Shown here: positions 1 through 15,100 of the stretch, in pieces
Numbering within the stretch: position 1 is the stretch's first letter
Layout: every line of letters starts with the position of its first letter
The notes under the pieces: model-generated
Databases searched by the model: none
Told to the model about the DNA's origin: nothing
Seen by the model: the letters and a program-made list of their open reading frames with translations, nothing else
Position numbers and translations under genes: made by a program
DNA from: Pteria penguin
Lineage: Eukaryota > Mollusca > Bivalvia > Pterioida > Pteriidae
Reading direction: 5' to 3'
Length of the DNA stretch: 64,000 bases
Assembly (NCBI GenBank): GCA_035048485.1
Contig: CM068585.1
Span: 59,151,618 to 59,215,617, forward strand

Positions 1-35
1 CTTTCTTTTTATTTGAGTGACCTAAGTGTACTAAC

Positions 36-174
36 CCTAGAGGAAAGAAAGCATGTTTTACTATCCTCGTCATAGAAAGGCACCAGAATGGAGGGGTTGG
101 TTTCTAGATCTACTTTCGCCAGGGGTTTATCGAGATCTCCGATGTCATGTAGAGAGACTTGTTGTAGACTCTGT
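36..174 (-). CDS. CORO7: CORO7 coding exon 19 (last in window)
   Basis: Codons 743-788: HDIGDLDKPLAKVDLETNPS, then ILVPFYDEDSKTCFLSSR, the second-head copy of the 'P-YD-D' coronin signature. Donor GTTAGT at 35-30. Phase 0 after this exon mirrors the exon 9/10 junction of the first head. The gene continues left of base 1. Confidence 0.9.
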
Positions 175-3100
175 CTGATGAAAAAAAAAGATTAAAATGT
201 ACGAAGTGTTTAATTTACAAAGTCGTAGTCTGAGAAATTTCATAATCCTATTATCAAAGTATATTATAATCAGTTATCTAACATCAAATGATGAACAAAA
301 ATAATAAAATAGTCAATTACCGGTATATGAAATTTTTTTTATCTGTTTAACAAAATCTGGTTATCTTAATGCAAGAAGAGTGTTCACATCTGGGTCTGGT
401 TTGCACAGAAAACAATCCTGATAATGGACTTTGCCGTCATTAACTGCGGTCCTAATGTTACGGGAGGAAATAAAACATCTTTTCACAAAAATGACGTAAA
501 GAACAATGAAACGTTCTTCTGAAGTCATAAGGTTGCAAATGTTCAGTGTCATTTCTAACTCACAGTACACAAGCGCCGCCTAACGGATGATAACAGGCGG
601 CAAAGCTCATTATGGAAAATTTCTGTAATAACCTTCTACAAGAAGGAGCTTGCACACTCAAAAAATCCATACTAAAATCGATCACTCAAAATACTAAAGT
701 AATAGTGTCCCTTTCCGATATCCATTCATTCTAACCATAAAAATAAAGCCTGAACAAATTATATATCAGACACTAATCTGTAGTGTTTTCAATATTGAAC
801 AGAGTCATCTCTGGACTTAGATTTTATGCCTCATATCGGACTTATTGATACTTTCTTGAGATAACCATTAAATCTTGCAAAAAAAAAGTACTCTCCAATA
901 TATTAAGAAAATCAAAAGTAATCTAATAAGTAACAATGTCTATCCCGATCATATAAGCACAGATCTCCCTCTTTTTCACTTTAAAATTCAAGAGTTTTAC
1001 CTATCAAAGCCTGTCACCAGTAAGTATTGTCCATCAAGTACAAAACACACCCTGGCTCCACGACTGCCTAATGGTCCTGGGCCTTCCTGCAATACATGAT
1101 CTAATGTCGTATGTATACTATCCATGATACAATAAATCTTATATCATAGAAATATTGTTATTTAATACATGTGTACAATAACGAACAAAGAATCAAGGTT
1201 GCCATGCTAGTGTTTCACAAAAACTGATAGGGTACGGGCAAATTCACCGTCAGAAATTGAGGTTGGATATTTCTGACGTGGGATTTGCCGATACTCTATC
1301 AGTTTGTTGTAAAAATCTGGCATGGTAACTCAATTCTAATGTTCTGACCTGAAAAAAAAACTTATACATGTTTATTTGAACAATGTCGTCAAATATATTG
1401 CTAAACAATGTGTGACATCATAGCAAAAACTGGTAATGCAAATAATAATAAAATAACGCTGTGTCAGCATAGATAAACATTTAACAAGGGATTCTGAATA
1501 ATTTATTCAACTTATTAATGCTGAGGCATTTATAGCATGAGCATGGATTTCAAATAGCTGTTAATAGTCTATCATTTTGTAACTTGATGAAAGCTAAGTA
1601 GCCGAAAATTCGTGACACAGCGTTCTTCTTCTTATTATCATTATAACCAGTGTGCTTCCCTATGGAAGTCTAAGAGAGATTCAAATTTTTGTAGTATAAT
1701 GGTACATGACATCACACGATTGCTAAATCTGTCCAACTACTGCAGAATGGCACTTATCAGAATTCTTATGTAAAGAGCTCTAAGTTAAGTTGATTTATGA
1801 CTATATCTATAACTTTACCACGAGTGGGTCAGGTGACATTCTGGGGTTGAAGACTCTAATCTTGCCATCCTTACAAACGGTACTTAAATATTTCCCGTCG
1901 GGGCTCCATGCTGCACAGAAGACCTGAAACGAAACGTTGATATACATGTATTAAAACTATAAATCAACAATACGATAAATAGCCAGCAAATATACCGAGT
2001 AAATCCTTACCGAAAACGTATTGTATCACAATAACTTGACGTACATATTTCTGAATAAATATTGTTTAAACCAAGCAAACATTGATATACAACTATTCAA
2101 ACTACAAATCAACAATATGATAATTAAACAGTCTATAACTTACACCATGAGAGATTAATATAACTGCATACAATTTATAACTACTTAGCGTGTAGTATTG
2201 ATTTGTCACACTTGCTTGAATGATACTTTTACACGTTTTCGATTCATTTGTACTGACTTCTCCCTAACTACTGCACACACTGCCAGAACATGTTTACTTA
2301 CATGATAACACATGATAACTACACGAACCTCTTCACAGCATATAAAAATAAAAATTTTTGTTCAACCTACACTGTACGTAGAGCTTGTATAGTATTACAG
2401 TAAATCACTTACGTTAACTTTAATATAGCTTTAATTTCAAGTTTATCTCACATTGAAGATGTTTGGAAGACGTTGTTAGTGCAAGAAACCAAATACATGT
2501 GCGGGGCTGATTCAACCAGCAAATATGGATTTCATTTAGAGACTTTGTTATTTTTTTTTCCACTTGATAAAGGCCAAGTGACAGAAAATTTGTGGACACT
2601 GAGTGTTTCTTGTTACTTATTTACATGTAATTCATACTTCCCTTTGGAGTACTTTTTACTATTTCAAGTACATGCAGTGGTATAGTAGGGAAACGAATGA
2701 TATCAGAGCTTTATTTTCTTGTGGAGATTCACACCCACAAAATTATGCTATATCAAGTTAAGTCTTTGCAAATAAAATGAGTCTTATAGTATGAGTACAC
2801 ATGAATGAACACTTTCAAAAATTATATAATATTCAATGGGTTGGTTGGTTGGCTGGTTGGTGTTTTACGTTGCTTTCAACAATATTTCAGTTATATCGCG
2901 ACATGCAAGCAGGAGGTTACCAACCTCTTAAACATAGTGGCGCTTAACCACTACACCATGTCTGCCCCTAATATTCAATGGGAGCTTTAAAATCTTTCAC
3001 ATCCTGAAGTGTGAATTGTAAAGGAGAGACGCTGAATTTTTTAACAGCTTGAATGATCATTTACAGAACCAATAAATCCTACAAGAGAAGACAGAAGACA

Positions 3101-6100
3101 TCTGACTAGGCTGTATGACACAAATCACCTGGGCCATGCACACAAAACATGGTAATAGTAAAATTAACACAGAAAACGACATTACAAAAATATTTGATTG
3201 TGCTGAATTTACGATACCAACTTAAGATGGTCAATGAAAGTAACAAATGTCACTCGATTGGTGTGGTTAAATTAAAAGAAGCACGAGCTAACAATGCAAC
3301 TTAATCATTGTCACCTGGTCTGGGTGATCTGCAAGCTGTATTTTCTCCGTCATGTCACTGAGATCCCAGATCCTTACTGTCATGTCATAAGCTGATGACA
3401 CGATGACGTCAGAAGCCAGTGGGTGGAACCTGACAAAATAGATCTTCTCCATGTGGCCTCTCAGACAGAAGTTTGGTTCGGTGAGCGTCTCTGTGATGCC
3501 TCCGTCTGGTAGATCCCACACCCAGATTGTAGCATCGTCACACGCTGTAAACATATGATCCTTATTAATCATTTCATTATGATTAAACAATGACGACACC
3601 TGGCTTAGTGTGCATCAGTCTTAGAAACAGACTCCATTTCTCTGCAGCACAAAGTCGGTGTGACCTAGTAAATGAGGTGTTCGCTCATGATCTAGAGGTC
3701 CCGGGTTCGATTCCCACTCTAGGCACACCAGTGTTCTGTCTTTCTGATGAGACAGTAAAACCCGAGGTCCCGTGTCACGGTAGGCATGGCACGTAAAAGA
3801 TCCCTCACTGCTTCGGGTGGGTCTGTTGCAAAGGTAGAAATTTCTGTGCAATACATCAGGCAGATGCCGTCACCATATACATGAAATAATCATGGAGTGA
3901 CGTAAAACAATAATCAAACAATTAATCAATCTCTGTAGCACATGTGTCCAACATTCCGCTATTATGATAACCTCTCTGTTTATTGCTTAAATCTTCATGA
4001 AGATTGATCTACCTTTGAAGATTGATCTACCTTTGTGGGATCAGCCTTGTACTTGGTGTATGGCTTCAGTATATTTACCTTTGTAAAAGACCTAGTCAAA
4101 AGCAGTAAAAGGAAATTCTTTCTGATTTTAATACATAGCTATTTTACATCTGTCTTCAATGAAACAATGGGTAAAAACGATTCTTAGATTCCTGTTAGAG
4201 TGCAAGCTTAATATTGTTGCTAAATCTTCACACCTCATACTTCCACATACCGGCAGGAACAAACCCCAGTTTAATTATAGGAAAAAAGGTACAGAAACCT
4301 CCCGAGTGGTACCTTAGCTAACATATTGGTTATTCCTGCTTAACTTTACCTACTTAATGGATATTCTTGCTTATCTTAGCCTATATAATGCTTATTCATC
4401 ATTAACTTAGCCTCCATAATGCTTATTCCTGCTTAACTTAGCCTACATAATACAGTTATATTCCTACCTATATAAAGGTTCTTCCTAATTAACTTTACCT
4501 ACATAATGGTTATTTCTGTTTAACTTAGCCTAAATAATGGTTAGTCTTGCTTAACTTAGCCTACATAATGGTTATCAGTATTCCTGCTTAACTTAGCCTA
4601 CATAATTGTTATTCCTGCTTAACTTAGCCTATATACCGGTTATGGTTATTCTTGCTTATCTTACCCTACATAAAGCTTATTCCTAATTAACTTAGCCTAC
4701 ATAATGGTTATTCCTGCTTAACTTAGCCTACATAATGGTTATTCCTGCTTAACTTAGCCTACATAATGGAATGGTTATTCCTGCTAAATCATATAAAATA
4801 GTAGTTCTACCTACAACAAGTCTGATGTCATTAAATCGTACCTACAACTAGTCTGCTGTCATTAAATCGTACCCACAAAAAGTCTGTTGTCATCAAATCT
4901 TACATACAAGTCTGTTGTCATCAAATATTACATACAAGTCTGTTGTCATCAAATCTTACATACAAGTCTGTTGTCATCAAATCTTAGCTACAAGTCTGTT
5001 GTCATCAAATCTTATATACAAGTCTGTTGTCATCAAATCTTACCTACAAGTCTGTTGTCATCAAATCTTACATACAAGTCTGTTGTCATCAAATCTTACA
5101 TACAAGTCTGTTGTCGTTAAATCTTACTTAAAACATGCCTGTTGTCATCAAATCTTACCTACAACGAGCCTGTTGTCTTTAAATCTTACCTACAAGGAGC
5201 CTGTTGTCATTAAATGGATCCCATACATAATCTGTCACCTTACTTCGATGCTGAAGAACTGGAATGTCCGTGTCTGGAAGTTTACCAGGCTTATTCAACT
5301 GAAAGTAAACATTTAAATACAAATTAACTTTTCCAATTTTCCAACTACAAAATATAGGGTAGGCAGGATGGAAAAATGTTTTACTCTCCATTCATTTTTT
5401 TTTGGTTTGTTTTTCATTTAAATTTACCTAAAAATTGAGAAAGACACAGAGAATGAAAGTGATATTTTATTTTTTTTAAACATGATTATCAAACCTAAAC
5501 TTTTAACAATGGACTCTGACTGTTGTTAACTGTTGACAACTTATTCAAGTGATTGCCAATCTGAGACAAATACCCAACCCAACCTCCACTTCATTCTCAT
5601 TCCCTCAGTCTCCCTGATACAAATATGTAGTGGTGTGAATGATTATATATGAAATTACCTGAAGCAAGAACTATCAAATCTAAATAAGATATATTCATTT
5701 CTAGAGTAAAGGTGTAATGATACATTGCGATATGATATATCATGATACAGAGGCTATGATATGATACAGGATAGGGTCAGAAGCTCATACTTATGATACA
5801 GCAAACCAGGCTTTATTTACAACAAATCTGTAGCAATTTTTATAACACATGTATAATCAAATGAATGTGATTAAAACCATATTTTCATTCCGCTTCTCTG
5901 TTTGTTCCATTGCGTATAAACATGTGGCGAAACTCCGTAAGGGGCCATGTTCTGGTGAACTCTGATTTTCAGCCAATCAGTGGATAGGCTATAAATAAAT
6001 TCCTAGGGATGAAATTAACATCCACAGCGTGCGTGACCCACAAGGTAGTTTTTGAACAGGGTTTGTTACATATTGCGTCACTATCATGTGCATAGCTGAG

Positions 6101-9100
6101 TCATTGATTGGCTATGGGAAATAAAGTTTCGGTGACTGAAACGTCATCAGAGTTCACCAGAACATGACATCTTATGGGGTTTCGCCAGATCTTTATCCGT
6201 AATGGGACAAACAGAGAAGCAGAATAAAGATATGGTTTAAATCAGATTGACATGTATATATACCTGTTTTCAACAAAATTAATCATGTAAAAAAATTCTT
6301 ACTAAATCATTAAACTATTTTCATGTTTTTGAATATATCTGAAACTCACTTCTATTTGAAATTTGTAATGTATATCCTTTTTCTCAAATACTACATTTGG
6401 ATACTTGATCATGTTTATTAAACCAAGTAAGTACATTATTTAAGTTATAAACCTAATTTTTCTTTTGGAAAATGTATCAAAATACATATCATATCATTGT
6501 TCAGGTATCATTATACATGTATATTGTATCGTGAAAATTGTATCGTTACATCACTAGTCTGGATATAACACATACTTTACACAAGTGGTAATCCTCTGGT
6601 CATACTGTCCATGCTTATCAAAGTGAGTATTATTTTTTCGGTGGGGTACATATCTCAGCAGTGTTGGCACTCCCCCATGTGTTAATTCATGACTACCATA
6701 TATGAGCTATATTTGGCATGTGGAGAACAAACAGCACATGCTTTGTATAGCCATTACAGATAACTTATCTTCTGTTACGATACACATATAGATAAGTCCT
6801 GCTGAATGACAGGCACGAATACATTTTACCACGAGTGATTTATTTAATGTAATATACTTTGTTCTTAAATTCAAAAAGTATTTAAATTTTATCTGTTTTT
6901 ACTAAATGTGTAATCTTTCTCACTTCAAATATAGAGAGAAGACCTCCAGCGCCCTCTACAGGTACTACACATCGAGTTTTATTGGCGGCAAAGAAATCAC
7001 TTTCTCCAGGCACTGTCCTATTCACTTTCCGAATGTTTTCAATATGGTGACGTCTGTGAGCTGTCACACCTTTAAGGTGTTTAAACTTGCACTGTCGAAC
7101 ACCTGTAAGTTGGAAGACAGTATTACATATAAGGTCATGAATACAATATTTATGTTATTTCATACAACAATATTTTTTCTGGTTTTTTAATACTTATTCT
7201 ATCAACTTCATATAGAATGACCAAGATTTATATTTATTTGCAACATCTACTAAGATTCATTAGGACTGATACGGCTTTCGTAACCAGTTTGGAAGCACTG
7301 CTGGTTTCCTGGTTTCCTCAAAGCCAGAAAATGTCTTTTACATTCTGGGTTATTTGAAATTTCATGGATAATGCCATAATAAAAATAATTGCTAGATTCT
7401 CATCCAACTTTTCAAAATTTTTTTTCATTTTTCTCTAAAATGGAATTGGACATTGAATATGACCTGGCAAACACTAAATAATAAGTTAACATTATTCAGC
7501 TTTCATAGTTTTTTTCCTGTCAATATAACAATAATACAAAATCACAAATTCAACAAATTTAAACAAAATCTCATGTATCTATAATGGAAACAGAGAAGAC
7601 ATGGGATATTTCCGGTCGGCTATATAATTTTCAAAATGTAATTTGAAAAAAAAAAATTGGGGCTGTTGGGAAAACTCGGGCCAGGCGGGGATGAGAATCT
7701 AGAATTTTTTTTTATTATAGCCTAAGCTTCAATGATTTTACTATCTGAACATACTTTCAAAATTGTACTTCAGAGAAAAATTAAATTCTGCAAAATAATC
7801 ACTGTACCATGATCTCTATACTATATTACTTACATGTGATATGCACATGTGCACTTACCAGCAAATATTTTAGCGGCAGCTTTCGTCTGTTGCTCCTTTA
7901 TTTGAACTGCAGCTGCTTTCTCTGCTAGGTCATCAATACTGTCACTCGGTTTGTTTGACTCTACGTTTGATGGGGTACTTTTACTTTCTGCTTTATAACT
8001 ACTCTCGTTAAGTGGTGGGGATGTTGGAATGCTTTGTGTGTTAGATATCACAGGTTTAGCATTGTCCTTGGCAACGTCCTTAGAGACAGATTCTGGAGTG
8101 GATTCCTTACTGGTATCACTACTCACAGCTCCGTTCATCATAGCACCGGAGTCAGCAGTGAACAAAACCCCACGTCTCTTGCCCACAGCAGCAGCTCTCC
8201 TGGGGTTTAAAGAAGTCAATTTCCTCTGAAAAAGTCAGTAAATAGGGGAAAAAAGGTAATGAGAAATTCGGTAAATATTATACATATATGTTTTGGAAAT
8301 TGTACTAAATGTTCAAATTTTAATTTCAATTACTGTCTTTAAAAATAACTTTCTCTATCAAATGCCTTCTATTACCATAGATATATGACAAATATATGGC
8401 TTTTGTTTGGTGCTGGACTAAACAACACATTGTGCCTAACGACCAACGTTAATATTAAACATCCTAATTACATCTAGCTTTTTAAATTCTCCTATTTATT
8501 ACAGATATATAATGCTTGATATCACTATAAAATAAAATTAAAACTGGGGCAAACGTGTTTAGAAACTCATATTAATATAATTTATATCATTCACCATTAA
8601 TTTAGCATAAAGAAAAAATAATGTTAGTTTAATATTATATTTTTAAACATTAATGTAATGTGAAAAATATAATGTCAATTTAATATTAATTTGATGTTTA
8701 TCAATTAACATAACTTTAACATTTAATTATTCATTTGATACTTTATGTATTGAAGGGCTTGAAAGATTTTTATATATTGGATTTAATTTTCAACATTAAG
8801 TTCACATTAAATATTAATACTTATACAAAATAAAAATTCTAAAGTTAGAAAATTAATATTATTTCACAATAAAATAATTTAATGTTTATATAGTGTTACT
8901 TTTACATTACGTTATTGATAAGTTAACATTTAATAAGCAAATTCAATTGTGGTCCCCCACTTTCGGGGTTCTATCAGTAAGAATGCAGTGATCTGTGACA
9001 TATTGTCATGGTTGTGCATGTCTACAGACACACATGCCAAATATGAAGGCTCTACATTTTACGGTTAAAAGTTACATTGAAGTAGGTCAAAGGTGACAGT

Positions 9101-12100
9101 CAAGATCATTAATTCTGGTACTAACAGAAAGGTATTGCAATAAGGGACAGACATGCTAAATATGAAGGCCCTACATCTTCCAGTTAAAAAGTTATGACCA
9201 AGGTTAATGTTTTTGTGACAGACAGGTGCATGAGATTTAATGTCCCCATGCTTTCACGAGAAGCGGGGGGCAATTAGAATCATCTCGATTATGTGATGCT
9301 CTGTGTGAAATTAACATTAACCTGGGATATCTAACGTTCTAATACCTGAGCATTTTGTCCAGCAAACCATTGCTGTGAAGACAGTACAGGTTCATCTGAA
9401 GGAGTATCTGGAAACAGGTCATCATGGAAGTCCTGATAATTCTGTCAACAAATATATGGTTTTATTTATACCATGGTATGAAAATATACATATATAGCAT
9501 AAAAAAACACAGTTAATGGTACAAGTATTAAATAGCATTAAAGACTTTGAAATAAATGATGGACTTACTGATGAACAGGCAAGATTTAATATGAAAACAA
9601 TTACAATCTCACTGTGGCACAATGTAAATTATGGATGATAGTAAAATCTAAATATTCTAGCTATGGCCGATGTAATCTATAGATGGTAACATAGAAATCA
9701 ATGTTATTACTTTTCTAGGCTTAATACTTTGTAAGGATTATGATATTATGACACATAAAATGTCATTACTTTCAATGGCATAATGTAAAAATGGAATGTA
9801 ATTACCAGCCAAAGCATGCTGTAAAGTATGGAATGTATGTACAATATAAAGCATGTATTGTATTTACCTTCCTGGGTACAATGTAGGGCATGGGTATCAC
9901 TGCATGCTGGGTTAACACCAATAGCCTATCTACCTCTCCTTCCATCACATTCACTGCTCTCTTTGGTAGCATGCCTATACCTTTAATCTGCTCTGCTCTA
10001 CTGACCAAGTCTAATACAAAAAGCAAGAGTTTTTTGTAGTACATGAAGTTTGATCGCAAATTGCTGAACAAACAGACTTCAACAAGTCGAACGTCAAAAA
10101 ACTGGAAGTAATCACGTGTACCCTACAACCTTTCTATTCATTTTATAAACAGCACAGAAACCATGGAAACTCTGATTTACTGATTTTTAATGGTCTCTTA
10201 CCCCTAAAGTTATTAAAGTTTGACTCGATATCTACTTAAACACCCAGATGATCTATTAACAATGAAATTACAATAAAGACTTATTGTAAAAAGTAATCAA
10301 GATAAGCTGAGGAACCTCATTGGCTGGACGAGAATCAGTGGTGGATCCAATGTCCCCTTTGACAAGGTAGACATATATATGATTTTTGTCACCATACCAA
10401 AGAGGGGAAAACCCTAGGGATCATTACCACGGGTTGTTGGCAGAGTTAACATTGCCACAATGATGAGTAAAAAAATTAATCCAAATACTGCGGGACTGTT
10501 TTCTTAGGACATAAATAACAAGAAGCACTCAATTTCCACAAATTTTTGGCCACCTGGCCTTTTTAAAGTTGTTTAATGGTTAACTAAATGTATCTAGCTA
10601 CAAACCATGTTAGCTAGTAGAGAGACTGAGCATAAATTAAGTGCCTCTTGTTATTTATGTCACAGACTTTCCTTTTTAGAGGATTGTAATCTAATTCCTT
10701 ATCTTATAAAAATTTGTAAGTAAAAAGCTTTAAGAGCATTATTAACAAAATACTTAATACATTTTGTATTACAGATTGAAAATATACATTTTAACTAAGA
10801 GCAATGACACAAGTTCGGCACATGCAGATGAAGATTTGTACGTGGAGCATTAATCTCCATGGCAATGATCACGTCATGTACTCACTATCGGTCAGGTAGG
10901 GACCCTTGTCTGTTACCTCCAGGTACATCACACCTGAGTCACCCTGGCAACAGAAAAACAACGTCTATAAGGTGAAGGTCATCGTATCTATACACCAAGA
11001 TTTATCACGCAAGTTTAGTATACCATTTTTTGAGAAATGTCAAGGTCAAGATCATAAAATTGCATATATAATGTTATTAAAATTGGACTTGAATTCTCTT
11101 CTCTTTGACACACCCCAATAACTAGATCTAATGACCTACAGTGAGGAATCATGCTCAGTGACCTTATAAACCTACCTCAATAATACTATAATTCAGTGGG
11201 GAGTGAGAATTCACCAATCCACACTACCTGTACTGTACTATAATTCAATGGGGAGTGAGGATTCACCGATCCACACTACCTGTACTGTACCATAATTCAG
11301 TGGGGAGTGAGGATTCACCCATTCACGCCACCTGTACTGTACCATAATTCAGTGGGGAGTGAGAATTCACTGATCCATGCTACCTGTACTGTACAAAAAT
11401 TCAATGCATCTCTCGAGAGATCCTGTGTAGCTCAGTGGATGAGGTGCCTGGCTCGTGACCAAGAGGTCTAGGGTTTGAATCCTGCCATGGGCACCTCATC
11501 ACTATATAAGTGAAATAATCATGAAATGACATGAAATATTAATCAATTATTATCTCTTGACAAAAGCATCCGAACATAGTTTCGCCTCGAAGATCCTGTA
11601 GTCAATCAATAAAGTCTAGCTGACTTGAAAACGTATGGGAGGTTGTTAGATCTTTGAGTGTGCAGCAGAGCAGTAAAATTGAAAATCAAATTTAAATAAA
11701 ATTGGAATATGAAGATCTGTAAATATGATTTAACAAATCGATACAGAAGAGCTCGAGGTAACTGTACCTTGCCAGCAAGGAAGAGCATGTTAGTATCTGC
11801 ATCATATAATGGAATCAAAGACCTGAGAAATAAAAATATATAACATAAATATGTCATTTTGTGATGGACTATGTCATAATACATAATGTTACCCCCCCCT
11901 CCTCATCTGTCAAATATACATCAATCTGAAAGCTTCACCAGAATTGTTTCATTCATATGGTGGTTGCCAAACTTAAATCTCAACAGTATAAATGATCTTT
12001 GTCAAGTGTTCTAGTGGACATTTCCCAATATGTGAACAAAGCAGTGAACACAGACTAAACTTATAGACTAGAGTAAGTCTAGTGCCGATGCAAACCCAGA

Positions 12101-15100
12101 CTTAAAGGCTAGATTGAGTGCTCTAGCCCACCAAATCCAGATTTTACTTAGAGGTTATTCAGAGTTTTCATGCAGAGCTCTAGTCTACTCAAACCCAGAT
12201 TATACTTTGTGGCTGGACTGAGTTTCAAAGTAGTATTTTAACCTACTCACACCTGGACTATACTTATAGGCCAGAGTGAGTTTCAGTGCACTGCTCTAAC
12301 CTACTAAAACCCAGACTTAACTTAGTGACTACAGTGAAATCTGATGCAGTGCTCTAGCCTACTAAAACCCAGACTTAACTTAGTGACTACAGTGAAATCT
12401 GATGTCTAGCCTTCTTGGTAACTTATATTATGTGGTGTCAATATATTTTCCTAACATTATGGAGCAAAAAAGAGCTTTATTAGAATCTTAAAACATTGTT
12501 TACTGTACAGCATAAACCAGAGGCTCTGCGGATCCCAATGCTCTACTGGTCAATGTAAAACTTACCCTGATCCATTGTCATAATCTTTAGTACAGAGGGA
12601 AGACTTCATATTTCTGGTGTCCCACAGTTTGGCTTCCCTGCTACGACTCTAAAAATAGAAAGGCATTTGTCAAGTTGATGTCATGTAATCTAAAAAGAGT
12701 TCTTATCGCTTTTGATTCATTTAATAGATGCCAATTTTTAGATTATTTAATGATTTCATATAGAGTCTGGACAAATATAGAATCAGTCTGACCTGGACTG
12801 TACAAAAATTTTTGTTTTAATTTTTGTAAAATTCTAAAGTGTAGTTCTACATGACAAGATTTCAGTTTAGAGTATTAAAACAGTCTAAATAAACTTTTCA
12901 TGAAAGAGCTGAATAATATATTCAGTGTAGAGTTACCATGTTAAAACCTGTTGTTATCACATTGTCACGGTTTCCAAGCCACAAAGCTCTAGAGTCTCGC
13001 ATATTTTGATGCCCAGCATACTCCTAAAAATAGAATTACCAGATATTTACATATTTTGATGCCCAGCATACTCCTAAAAATAGAATTACCAGATATTTAC
13101 AGGTAAAAGGTGTAGACAAGTTATACAGTGATGAAGTCATAATAAATATTTAATAAGAGCTAAGCAATTTACAAATCAAATTCAGTTTATATGCTGATAT
13201 TCTTTTTAAATGAGTGTCTCCCTTTGTTTTATAAATCTATATCATTCTATATAATTGGTTGTTTCCTTGTATCTACTGACATTTAAATGTATGAAATGTT
13301 GGTTCACATCTAATAGATAACACTATTCAGTCTTATCCTTTACTACGCTTCATATAAAGGAACTTTGAAAGATAATGCCATATGCAAAATTTCAAAACGG
13401 TACACACAGCTATGAAGAGTCCATTAATTGAACAAAGTAGCCTAATCTCAGACGACCGACAATCAACAAAGGGAGAGAATTCTGATTGTGCATTAAACAA
13501 AATCATCAGTCACTATTGTAAAACGGAAGAAGCATAAAAACATTGCACCTGTATAGCTCCTGAACGAGGGTCAATGATTCTGAGGCTTTTGTCTTTACAT
13601 GATGTGACTACAGAGGACCCATCCCCTCGCCAGCTCACACTCTGTATCTGATCTCTATGTGGACTCAAACCTGCAGAAATAAATGAAAATGAAAGAATTT
13701 TATAAGAAGCTTAAACAACTTTGTCGAAATGTAGCATAGACATTACTTACTGGTCACTTTATAATGTTACCCTTATGTCAACTCAGATTTCTTCAGGAAA
13801 TTATCGTGCATCAAAGCAGCATGTGTTGTTGATATTCATTTTTCAAAAGTGTGACTCCTACCAGATAAACAGACAAACGGAAAGACAAATGGATTTTGTT
13901 ATGCATGTTATGCAAAAACAAAACCAAATGTATACAGTATTGATAATATTACGATAATCATATGTTGGTTTACTTAAATTTCACTGTAACCTCTCAAAAC
14001 AAAAGAAATGAATTCACATCCCCTGCGTCATAAGTATATTGCCTATTTACTGAAAATTACTTCACTAAGTCTTTATCCTCCCCCCACTCCCCCTATCTCC
14101 CCACAATCGAAATAGAGAAAATTAAAACTTACAGAATTTTTCTTGCTGGGTGAGGACATCAAAGACTTTGAGGTCCTGATTGGTGGTGATAGCCAGGATG
14201 CCATCAGCTACAGGGTGCCACAAAACGTTCTCCACTCTCTTGTCCTGCTTCGGAAACGTCACCTCTGGATTCAGGGAGGAGAGAGAAGAGATATCACACC
14301 TCTCCTCCTCTGGTAAGAGCCAGACTTTCACCTGATAACAGACGGTGCAATGATACTGTACATGTACTCGTTTAAACGGGACCAAATTTTAGCGCAATAT
14401 GTCGAGATAGAGACCTGAGTGATGTTAGTGCACTCACAGCATGGTCTGTGGTTGTTCTCCTTCAATTGCATTCCTTTTTACAGTTGTAGTAGCATAGTCC
14501 TAAATTAGCTTACATGTACAAAGGACTACACTATAATATTAATCTCTGCCTGATTAGGGGTAACCATGCCTGTGCTTTACAAAAACTAACAAGGTATTGG
14601 CAAATCCCCTGTCAGAAATTGAAATGCATTGATACCCTGCCCTTTTTGTACAAAACACATGGCAAACCAATTCATAGATTGGACCTATATAATGAGTATA
14701 ATTGTTGCCATGATGTCATGTTAAAAACTAAAGCTAAATGTAAATCCCCTTGCAGTTTTTTTAATCGGTCATCCAATAAGATCAAATGTTACGAACCGAA
14801 TACATTCGAATTTTGTATTAGCATAGTTATGAATAAGCACACAAAGGACAATGTTAACTCCATTAACATAACTACCCATTTAGTAAACATATATTTTCTC
14901 CAAACCATGCAATCGCATTTGACCTACTTGATTGTTACATAACCTTAATTGTGACAGTGACTGACAAAATGGGACCAAATGCCTCAGTGACGTAATAGAG
15001 AAAACAACACCATAAAATGCCACCAAATTTTCAGTGACTGTGTGAATCACGTTTTCACAACCCTATGTCCTATGTGAACTAATTTTCAAAGGATTAAAAT

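Noticed and set aside
2805..2990. 61-codon frame with [18 protein letters not shown]; the same at 26446 minus
   Set aside because: Translation of the SINE family B tail and body, not a gene.
4887..5316. Frames of 77 and 133 codons reading CCHQIL-type repeats
   Set aside because: Plus-strand shadows of the exon 15-derived minisatellite; the real coding is on the minus strand at 5190-5298.
14514..14942. 142-codon plus frame
   Set aside because: Lies in a CORO7 intron, overlaps a half MITE, has no recognised domain and AT-driven composition.
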